This document shows, piece by piece, positions 5,577 to 11,875 of a DNA stretch of 16,368 nt; within the stretch, counting starts at the first letter, position 1; each line of letters starts with the position of its first letter. The notes beneath the pieces are model-generated. The model saw only the letters and a program-made list of their open reading frames with translations. It did no database searches and was not told the DNA's origin. This DNA comes from Bacteroidota bacterium (GTDB lineage Bacteria; Bacteroidota; Bacteroidia; Chitinophagales; Saprospiraceae): NCBI GenBank assembly GCA_029573365.1, contig JAKQGD010000025.1, forward strand, positions 1-16,368, given 5' to 3'. The translations under genes and the position numbers were made by a program.

Positions 5577-6707
5577 TCAATTGCAAAGATTATTTACATG
5601 GGCACGGGCCGGGTCGTATCCCAGTTTTACGCATTCCTTGATATCCATGCAGGCTTTGCCAAAGTCCAGAAGTTTGGTGTATGTATTTGCTCTGTTAAAA
5701 TAAGCCTCAGCAAAATCCTTTTTTTGTGAAATCGCTTCTGAAAAATCTACCAGAGCCTTGTCATATTTTTTGGTTTCAAGATAACATATGCCGCGGTTGA
5801 CATAAAGTTCCGCATTTCGTCCGTCTGTTTTCATCAGGTTTGTGTAATCCATGGCTGCCTCTTCGTATTTGCCCATTTTGTATGTGGTGACGGCTTTGTT
5901 TTTCAGGGCGGCCTTGTGGTCGGGTTTTATCTGCAGGCAGATGTTTAGGTCTGTGAGTGCCCCGGCTACGTCTTCCAGCATGATTTTGGCATAACCGCGG
6001 TAGTAATAAAGATCCGCATCACCGGCATTATATCGCATCGCAGTACTGATCTCTGATATGGCTTCGTGCCATTTATTTTGCTTTAGGTAGATTTTGGCTT
6101 TTTCGCCCGAGGTCACTCCCTGGTCAGGCTTAAGATTGCCTGCTGCCGTATAATCAGCAAGAGCTCCCATAAAATCTTCCATTTTATTTTTACATATGGC
6201 CCTGTTAAGAAAAAGGGCATATGACTGTTCGCCCATAGTGATAGCTCTGGTAAAATCTGCTATGGCTTCGTTATATTTGTTTGTTTTCATATAAGCGGTT
6301 CCCCTCTGTACAAAGGCCTTAGAGAGAGTTGGGTCCAGTTCAGCTGCTTTGGTAAGAAAGCCTATGGCCTCTTCATGGTTGCCGGCTGAGAGCAATGTAT
6401 ACCCGAGAGAAAGATGACCCTTGGCATGAGCAGGGTCCAGGCTGATAACCTTGCGGAAATCTTTGATTGCCGCGTCGTTTTGCTGCAGATTGAGCGAGGC
6501 CGTTCCTCTGTTATAATAGGCTTTTACATTGTCCGGTTCCAGCTCTAGAAAAGCAGAATAGGATGCTATGGCCAATCCGAAGTTTTTACTGTTAAAATAC
6601 TCAGCAGCCTTGTTGTAATGATCAGTCGCCACACTGTTGCCCTGTGACAAACCCAAAGTCATCCAAAAAATATTAGATAAAAAAATGAGTACAATCTTTC
6701 TCCTCAT
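5577..6707 (-). CDS. Exported tetratricopeptide repeat protein
   Basis: A 376-residue protein with a signal peptide MRRKIVLIFLSNIFWMTLGLSQ, cleavage likely near residue 22. The rest is a continuous array of about ten 34-residue TPRs with canonical A/G/Y/A/P spacing, for example YNKAAEYFNSKNFGLAIASY, AYYNRGTASLNLQQNDAAIK, GHLSLGYTLLSAGNHEEAIG, LYYYRGYAKIMLEDVAGALT, LYVNRGICYLETKKYDKALV and AYFNRANTYTKLLDFGKACM. The end DIKECVKLGYDPARAHVNNLC resembles the capping segment often seen in Bacteroidota TPR proteins. It is probably a periplasmic or outer-membrane-associated protein-protein scaffold; the partner is unknown. It is transcribed divergently from fni with 160 bp between starts. Confidence 0.88.
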   Translation of the reverse strand: MRRKIVLIFLSNIFWMTLGLSQGNSVATDHYNKAAEYFNSKNFGLAIASYSAFLELEPDNVKAYYNRGTASLNLQQNDAAIKDFRKVISLDPAHAKGHLSLGYTLLSAGNHEEAIGFLTKAAELDPTLSKAFVQRGTAYMKTNKYNEAIADFTRAITMGEQSYALFLNRAICKNKMEDFMGALADYTAAGNLKPDQGVTSGEKAKIYLKQNKWHEAISEISTAMRYNAGDADLYYYRGYAKIMLEDVAGALTDLNICLQIKPDHKAALKNKAVTTYKMGKYEEAAMDYTNLMKTDGRNAELYVNRGICYLETKKYDKALVDFSEAISQKKDFAEAYFNRANTYTKLLDFGKACMDIKECVKLGYDPARAHVNNLCN

Positions 6708-6867
6708 ATTAAAACGGTATTTCAGAATTTAAAAAATTATTTAGGTCGGGACGATACGGGGGGAATGACAGAACTATTTGACCTATGCTTTGTTTGGCAA
6801 ATTTAAAATTATTTCCGTGGTATGTTCCTTACTTTTACCACTTTTGTAAAAAATTTTATAAAAATTC
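6708..6867. promoter_or_regulatory. Divergent control region between the TPR gene and fni
   Basis: This 160-bp gap must carry promoters for both neighbours, but no full TTTG-N19/20-TAnnTTTG match is visible in either direction. A GC-rich island at 6744-6769 (GGTCGGGACGATACGGGG, then GGAATGACA) stands out from AT-rich flanks and loosely resembles GGTGGGACGGTAC of the repeat unit at 3264-3294. It may be a fragment of a dispersed intergenic repeat. Confidence 0.4.
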
Positions 6868-7908
6868 ATGGCAATCCCTGACATTGGAGCCGGTAAAGAC
6901 CCTGACCCGGGAGCTTCCGAACGCAAAAAAGACCATATCGATCTGGCTTTCAGGTCATCACTGGATGCTGCCAGACTCGACACCCGATTTTATTACGAGC
7001 CTGCCCTTCATGCACACCCTCAAGACTACTCACAACTGAGTCTGCCTTTTTTGGGACACGATTTTGGGGCACCTATATGGGTTTCGTCGATGACCGGAGG
7101 TACTACACGGGCTGCTCTTATCAATGAAAATCTGGCCAGGGCATGCGGTCATTTCAGGTTAGGTATGGGCCTCGGTTCCTGCCGCCAGTTGTTATACAGT
7201 GACGAACATCTTTCTGATTTCAAAGTCAGGAAACATATGGGCTCACAGCCTCTTTGGGCCAACCTCGGAATAGCTCAGGCTGAGCAGCTTATAAGCAAAG
7301 GGGAGACGCACCGGATTAAAACTTTGCTTGACAAACTCGAAGCTGACGGTCTGATTATTCATATCAATCCTATGCAGGAGTGGTTTCAGCCCGAAGGCGA
7401 CCGTATCATGGTGCCCCCTGTGGAGACCATAAGCAGGCTGCTCGACATAAACGGACTGAAAGTCATGGTCAAGGAGGTAGGACAGGGCATGGGTCCCGGC
7501 AGTCTTGTGGAACTTATGAAATTACCCATAGAAGCTGTAGACTTTGGAGCGGCCGGTGGCACCAGCTTTTCTATACTGGAGATTATGCGGGCCTCCCAAA
7601 AAACAGGGCTCCACTATGGAGACCTGGCAGCTACAGGACACACTGCAGAGGAAATGGCCGGTTTTGTAAACCAAATCCTGGATAATGAAGGAAGCAAAAT
7701 CCTTTGCCGGCAGGTCATTGTTTCAGGGGGAATCCGTGGGTTTATGGATGGTTATTACCTTACCAGCAAACTAAAACTGCCCTCTGTATATGGCCAGGCA
7801 TCAGCACTGCTAAAACATGCCATGGAAAATTATGACAGCCTCCACGAATACCTGGAAATGCAGTTGCGGGGACTGGCCATGGCAAAAACCTTTCTCAAAG
7901 CAAAATGA
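6868..7908 (+). CDS. fni: Type 2 isopentenyl-diphosphate delta-isomerase
   Basis: This FMN- and NADPH-dependent enzyme interconverts isopentenyl and dimethylallyl diphosphate, the last step before prenyl chain assembly; it acts in the cytosol. The 346-residue length fits the family. Signature motifs: RKKDHI (19-24, N-terminal substrate/flavin segment), SSMTGG (73-78), MGLGSCR (100-106), HINPMQEW (165-172, with the conserved Gln and Glu that bind Mg and take part in catalysis), VKEVGQG (201-207), GAAGGTSF (227-234) and VSGGIRGFMDG (285-295, flavin phosphate site). After SGGIR the sequence is GFMDGYYLTSKLKL rather than the more usual G-x-D-xx-KA-xALGA; I believe this is a Bacteroidota variant, not damage. 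The 3' end overlaps mvaA by 4 bp (ATGA). Confidence 0.95.
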   Translation: MAIPDIGAGKDPDPGASERKKDHIDLAFRSSLDAARLDTRFYYEPALHAHPQDYSQLSLPFLGHDFGAPIWVSSMTGGTTRAALINENLARACGHFRLGMGLGSCRQLLYSDEHLSDFKVRKHMGSQPLWANLGIAQAEQLISKGETHRIKTLLDKLEADGLIIHINPMQEWFQPEGDRIMVPPVETISRLLDINGLKVMVKEVGQGMGPGSLVELMKLPIEAVDFGAAGGTSFSILEIMRASQKTGLHYGDLAATGHTAEEMAGFVNQILDNEGSKILCRQVIVSGGIRGFMDGYYLTSKLKLPSVYGQASALLKHAMENYDSLHEYLEMQLRGLAMAKTFLKAK

Positions 7909-9242
7909 TGGGTACGAACAAAAAACAAGTGAGCGGATTTTCGAAGTGGTCTAAGGTTCAGAAGCTGGATTGGCTAAGAGATACTTTTACAGGCGGTGAA
8001 GCCGGCCTAAAAAACACCCTGGAGTCCTTCTGGCTTGAAGACAACAGCATACAAAAAGTAATCGACGGCTTCAGCGAAAATACTGTGTCTAACTTTATCC
8101 TGCCTTATGGTCTGGCGCCCAATTTTCTGATAGACGGGGAGACGTATTGTGTCCCTATGGTCATAGAAGAAAGCTCTGTAGTGGCGGCAGCGTCGGCAGC
8201 AGCTAAATACTGGTATGACCGGGGAGGCTTCAAAACAGAGATAAAAGGTACGATCAAGGTGGGACAATTGCACTTCAGGTGGTCAGGTGATCCGGCCTTA
8301 CTGCAAAGCAGGTTTGATGATATAGAAGCCTGGCTTAGGCATCATGCCACTACACTCACGGAAAACATGGAGAAAAGAGGTGGCGGCATCACCTCTCTGG
8401 AGCTTCTCGATTTCACAGACCGGGAGCCGGGCTTGTTTCAGATCAGGGTGCATTTCGAGACCTGCGATTCCATGGGTGCCAATTTTATAAATTCGGTACT
8501 CGAAAACTTTTCTGATTCGCTTGAAAATTATTTTATCGACAGCCCTCACATTCCGGAGGACTATCGGGATGTAGACATCATCATGGCCATCCTTTCCAAT
8601 TACACTCCGCAATGCCTGGTCAAAGCAGAGGTGTCTTGTCCTGTCAGCGAACTGGGTACTTTTGCCAATGGAATGCTTGCAGAACAACTGGCAGAAAAAT
8701 TCAGGTTGGCCGTAAACATAGCACACATAGACCCATATCGGGCCACTACCCATAACAAGGGAATATTCAATGGTATAGACGCCGTCATCCTTGCCACCGG
8801 AAACGACTTCAGGGCCACAGAAGCGGCGGGTCACACCTATGCAGCCAGAATGGGCAGCTACCGCAGTCTGAGCCATTGTGAGATTACGGATGGCATATTC
8901 AGATTCTGGCTCGAAATACCGCTGGCCATTGGTACCGTGGGAGGACTTACCTCTCTCCATCCTTTGGCACGGACCTCGCTGGAAATACTGGGCAATCCAT
9001 CGGCTGAGCAACTGATGCGTATCATTGCCTCCGTGGGTCTGGCACAAAACTTTGCTGCTGTCCGTTCGCTGGTTACCACCGGCATCCAGCAAGGGCACAT
9101 GAAGATGCACCTCCAAAATATCCTTAGTCATTTGGGAGCCACAGAGCAAGAATCAGCAAAAATTTCCTCGCACTTTGAAAATAAGACCATCTCCTATTCA
9201 GGTGTCAGGGATTATTTGCAAAATTTAAAGGGCACCGTTTAA
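7905..9242 (+). CDS. mvaA: Class II hydroxymethylglutaryl-CoA reductase
   Basis: Interconverts HMG-CoA and mevalonate with a nicotinamide cofactor. Databases often label class II enzymes 'degradative', but beside fni a biosynthetic role in the mevalonate pathway is much more likely. The 445 residues show the class II motifs: PNFLIDG and VPMVIEESSVVAAAS (about 72-97, catalytic Glu), CDSMGAN (187-193, cofactor loop), HNKGIFNGID (283-292, catalytic Lys285), ATGNDFRATEA (297-307, catalytic Asp301), GTVGGLTSLHPLA and GHMKMH (397-402, catalytic His398). The Lys-to-Asp spacing of 16 equals that of the Pseudomonas mevalonii enzyme as I recall it. Two ATGs are possible (7905 and 7908); both overlap the fni stop, giving translational coupling. 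No other mevalonate-pathway genes are in the window. Confidence 0.94.
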   Translation: MMGTNKKQVSGFSKWSKVQKLDWLRDTFTGGEAGLKNTLESFWLEDNSIQKVIDGFSENTVSNFILPYGLAPNFLIDGETYCVPMVIEESSVVAAASAAAKYWYDRGGFKTEIKGTIKVGQLHFRWSGDPALLQSRFDDIEAWLRHHATTLTENMEKRGGGITSLELLDFTDREPGLFQIRVHFETCDSMGANFINSVLENFSDSLENYFIDSPHIPEDYRDVDIIMAILSNYTPQCLVKAEVSCPVSELGTFANGMLAEQLAEKFRLAVNIAHIDPYRATTHNKGIFNGIDAVILATGNDFRATEAAGHTYAARMGSYRSLSHCEITDGIFRFWLEIPLAIGTVGGLTSLHPLARTSLEILGNPSAEQLMRIIASVGLAQNFAAVRSLVTTGIQQGHMKMHLQNILSHLGATEQESAKISSHFENKTISYSGVRDYLQNLKGTV

Positions 9243-9292
9243 AGCGAAGCAACATTTGGGGCTTTGGCTCCGTTCTATGGATAAATATCCGT

Positions 9293-9958
9293 ATGAAGAG
9301 ATTTTTGACCATTGTTATCGTCATTCTTGTTTACCAATTGGGCTACAGCCAAGATGCCAAAACTACCATCCAGGAGTTTTATACTTACAAAAATGAAATT
9401 GGAATTAATTTTACCAATGTTCTGGGCAATGTACTCAGCCTAAACCCCAACAATGTCAGCTCACCTTACGGAATCACCTACAGAAGACATTTTGGAAACA
9501 AATCTTTCAGGTCGGGATTTAATTTCAGGACCGGCAGTAAATCTACAGAGGATTTTAGCAGCGGGGCGATAAGACGGGATTTGAGTGAACTGAGTCTGGT
9601 ATTCAGGGCTGGTCTGGAGTCTCACATTGTTTTGACAAAAAGAATCCTTTTTTCATATGGATTTGACGTGCTTACATCCTATGAAAACGAGATATCGGAA
9701 ATCTTTGATTTTATAAGCAGCGGTTCATCATTTAACAGTAATGACTGGCTGGCTGGAGCGGGTCTGGGTCCCATGCTAAGGCTTGAATATAAAATATCGG
9801 ACCGTATTTTTATAAGCTCAGAGTCATCCCTGTACGGATTTTATAAAAAGGGGAAAAATAACCTTACGGTCAATGGAGTCACACAATCCGAAAACAAAAA
9901 GGAATATGGTGTCGAGCTGCTATTGCCTCAATCTTTGTTTTTTAACATCTCTTTCTGA
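9293..9958 (+). CDS. Small exported beta-barrel-like outer-membrane protein
   Basis: A 221-residue protein with signal peptide MKRFLTIVIVILVYQLGYSQ, cleavage after Q20. The mature part has alternating hydrophobic/polar strands and tight turns (EIGINFTNVLGNVLSLN, GITYRRHFGNKSFRSGFNFR, ELSLVFRAGLESHIVL, ILFSYGFDVLTSY, MLRLEYKISDRIFISSESSLYG) and ends in Phe (LFFNISF), typical of porin-like barrels inserted by the BAM machinery. It is paralogous to the gene 7 bp downstream. It starts 50 bp after mvaA with no terminator or clear promoter between, so co-transcription with the mevalonate genes is possible. The specific function is not recognised. Confidence 0.78.
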   Translation: MKRFLTIVIVILVYQLGYSQDAKTTIQEFYTYKNEIGINFTNVLGNVLSLNPNNVSSPYGITYRRHFGNKSFRSGFNFRTGSKSTEDFSSGAIRRDLSELSLVFRAGLESHIVLTKRILFSYGFDVLTSYENEISEIFDFISSGSSFNSNDWLAGAGLGPMLRLEYKISDRIFISSESSLYGFYKKGKNNLTVNGVTQSENKKEYGVELLLPQSLFFNISF

Positions 9959-9965
9959 CGCTGCC

Positions 9966-10544
9966 ATGAAAAAATCTTTCATACTGTTGTTGGCTGTTTG
10001 GTGTTTTGTACCATGGCTCAAAGCCCAGGATAATCCGTATGCTGAGGAAGACCTTTACGAAGATGATCCTTATTTTTGGTCACATACCAAAGAAGTCGGA
10101 GTCAATTTTACTCCACTGATTTCCAAATTTGTACCTTTTAACCTCGGACAAAATGATGCCGGCCGCATAGGGTTTATATACAAAAAGTATTATTCTACCC
10201 GGGCTTTCAGGTTTACCCTTGGCGGAAAGCTGAATGAAGTTTTCCAGTCTGACGGGTCCAATTTTTTATATATTGGCCTCGGACTCGAAAAGAGATACCC
10301 GATTTCAAAAGACAAAAAACTTAGTTATACCAGTGGGTGGGATGTCTTTATCCTGGGTACAGAGACAGGAGAAGAAGATGCTCTGGGTGTAAAAAAATCA
10401 TACGGATTTGAATACCATTTCAGCAAAAGAGTTTTTATTTCTACTGAGGCTTATCTTACATTGGGTGTAAACCCGGACCAAGGGGGCCCTGCAATCAGTT
10501 TTCAGCTACCTACTGCCATTTTTGTCAATATCCGACTTTATTGA
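9966..10544 (+). CDS. Small exported beta-barrel-like protein, paralogue of the upstream gene
   Basis: 192 residues. The start at 9966 is chosen because it opens a clean signal peptide (MKKSFILLLAVWCFVPWLKAQ) and lies 7 bp after the upstream stop; the open frame extends further back to 9873, but that part overlaps the upstream gene and has no coding character. The mature part begins with an acidic patch (YAEEDLYEDDPYF), followed by KEVGVNFTPLISKFVPFNL, IGFIYKKYYSTRAFRFTLGG and strands ending IFVNIRLY with a terminal aromatic. It matches the upstream protein at E(I/V)G(I/V)NFT, G(I/F)xY(R/K)(R/K) and the C-terminal strand, so the pair arose by tandem duplication. Likely an outer-membrane barrel; role unknown. 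Confidence 0.8.
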   Translation: MKKSFILLLAVWCFVPWLKAQDNPYAEEDLYEDDPYFWSHTKEVGVNFTPLISKFVPFNLGQNDAGRIGFIYKKYYSTRAFRFTLGGKLNEVFQSDGSNFLYIGLGLEKRYPISKDKKLSYTSGWDVFILGTETGEEDALGVKKSYGFEYHFSKRVFISTEAYLTLGVNPDQGGPAISFQLPTAIFVNIRLY

Positions 10545-10566
10545 AACGTTAAAATTTTACAAAATA

Positions 10567-10597
10567 TTGACAATTATAAATTTACAACTTATTTTTG
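10567..10597 (+). promoter_or_regulatory. Promoter of the cytochrome c peroxidase gene
   Basis: TTG at 10567-10569 is separated by 20 nt from TATTTTTG at 10590-10597, a good fit to the Bacteroidota -33/-7 pattern. Transcription would start near 10604, about 19 nt before the ATG at 10623. Confidence 0.65.
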
Positions 10598-10622
10598 ATT
10601 CAAATTTTAAAATTTAAAGCTT

Positions 10623-11786
10623 ATGAATAGATTATTATCTCTGTTGATTCTCCTCGTAATGTTTAGTTTTTCCTGTACTAACAAGGAGGTAATCACACCG
10701 GACCAGCAAACGCCAAAATTGCCTGAGACACCGTATTCTTACAATGTGCTTAGTCTGCCAGCCGGTGCAAGCCAGGCAGGTGGCATTTTTGATGATGTCA
10801 TCGATCCAAGCAAGCCCAGTAACACCATAAACATCACACCATGGGGAGCCACTCTGGGTAGGGTTCTTTTTTATGACAAAAATCTTTCGCTTAACAATAC
10901 CATTGCATGTGCCAGTTGCCACCATCAGGACAAGGCATTTGCAGACGGACAGCAGTTTAGCACGGGCTTCCAGGGAAGGATTACTCCACGCAACAGCATG
11001 GCCATCATCAATCCCATCACCCAAAACAACCTGTTTTGGGACAGTCGTTCCAGGACCATCAGCGACCTTTCGCTCAAGCCTGTGCAGAATCACATAGAAA
11101 TGGGTATGGAAGACTTGGATGTACTGGAAAGAAAGCTTGAAAAAATATCCTATTATCCAGCTTTGTTCAAGAAGGCTTTTGGTACTGAGGTTGTGACCAA
11201 AGAACGTGTATCTGAGGCCCTTTCACAGTTTATCGGCAGTATTACCACCAGCAGGTCCAGATTTGACTTTTTTATGAACAATGATTTAGTTCATTTAAAT
11301 GAACTGGAAAGACTGGGTATGAACTTGTTTAACAGCGACAAAGCCAAATGTTCTTCTTGCCATGGAGGTGGTAATATGAGTGCACAGGATGGACCTAATG
11401 ATCCGTATGGCGGTGGTGGAACCGGCTCATTTGGTTCTGTAGTCAATGACCTCAGAGGGGCCACCAACATAGGTCTGGATCTGCAATACAAGGACAATGG
11501 TTTTGGCGACGGAAAATTTAGGATTCCAAGCCTTAGAAATATAGAACTAACGGGCCCTTATATGCATGATGGCAGGTTTAAAACTCTGGAAGAAGTGCTT
11601 GACCACTATACTGACGGCATCAAGCCCCACAAACATCTGGATGTAAAATTTACCGATGGGCACGGCAATCTGAAAAGGCTGGATTTGAGCTCTGTAGAGA
11701 AAAAAGCCATCATTGCTTTCCTCAAAACTCTTACTGACAAGGAGATGACCACAGACCCCAAGTATAGCGACCCTTTCAAACCATAA
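10623..11786 (+). CDS. Di-heme cytochrome c peroxidase (CcpA/MauG family), lipoprotein
   Basis: 387 residues. A lipoprotein signal peptide (MNRLLSLLILLVMFSFSC, Cys18) anchors it to a membrane facing the periplasm. Two c-type heme sites are visible: CASCH at 96-100 (N-terminal, peroxidatic domain) and CSSCH at 243-247 (C-terminal, electron-transfer domain). GPYMHDGRFKTLEEVLDHYT (311-330) is the typical C-domain motif and carries the likely Met314 ligand. TPRNSMAIIN and LFWDSR are also family hallmarks. Members reduce H2O2 with electrons from periplasmic cytochromes, or oxidise other substrates (MauG-like); this sequence does not decide which. A Gly-rich loop PYGGGGTGSFGS (261-272) follows the second heme. 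The gene has its own promoter and terminator, so it is monocistronic. Confidence 0.9.
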   Translation: MNRLLSLLILLVMFSFSCTNKEVITPDQQTPKLPETPYSYNVLSLPAGASQAGGIFDDVIDPSKPSNTINITPWGATLGRVLFYDKNLSLNNTIACASCHHQDKAFADGQQFSTGFQGRITPRNSMAIINPITQNNLFWDSRSRTISDLSLKPVQNHIEMGMEDLDVLERKLEKISYYPALFKKAFGTEVVTKERVSEALSQFIGSITTSRSRFDFFMNNDLVHLNELERLGMNLFNSDKAKCSSCHGGGNMSAQDGPNDPYGGGGTGSFGSVVNDLRGATNIGLDLQYKDNGFGDGKFRIPSLRNIELTGPYMHDGRFKTLEEVLDHYTDGIKPHKHLDVKFTDGHGNLKRLDLSSVEKKAIIAFLKTLTDKEMTTDPKYSDPFKP

Positions 11787-11806
11787 TCAGATAACGAATG
11801 TTACAT

Positions 11807-11840
11807 AATGGCTTCTTGTGATAAACAGGAGGCCATTTTT
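11807..11840 (+). terminator. Rho-independent terminator of the peroxidase gene
   Basis: AATGGCTTCTTGT (11807-11819) pairs with ACAGGAGGCCATT (11825-11837) over 13 positions including two G-T wobbles, with a 5-nt loop GATAA and a T run at 11836-11840 followed by ATTTT. It lies 20 bp after the stop. Confidence 0.88.
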
Positions 11841-11875
11841 ATTTTATAACGGCAAGGTTTTATTGTCAAAAAGGC

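Noticed and set aside
8298..9149. Minus-strand open frame of 283 codons inside mvaA
   Set aside because: It is antisense to a gene with all HMG-CoA reductase active-site motifs. Long antisense frames are common over codon-biased genes, and the translated text (many His, Cys, Arg, Gln) shows no domain.
9873..9965. Earlier start for the second barrel-like gene
   Set aside because: The 31 extra residues overlap the upstream gene in another frame, are rich in Cys/Asn/Ser and would hide the signal peptide that begins at 9966.
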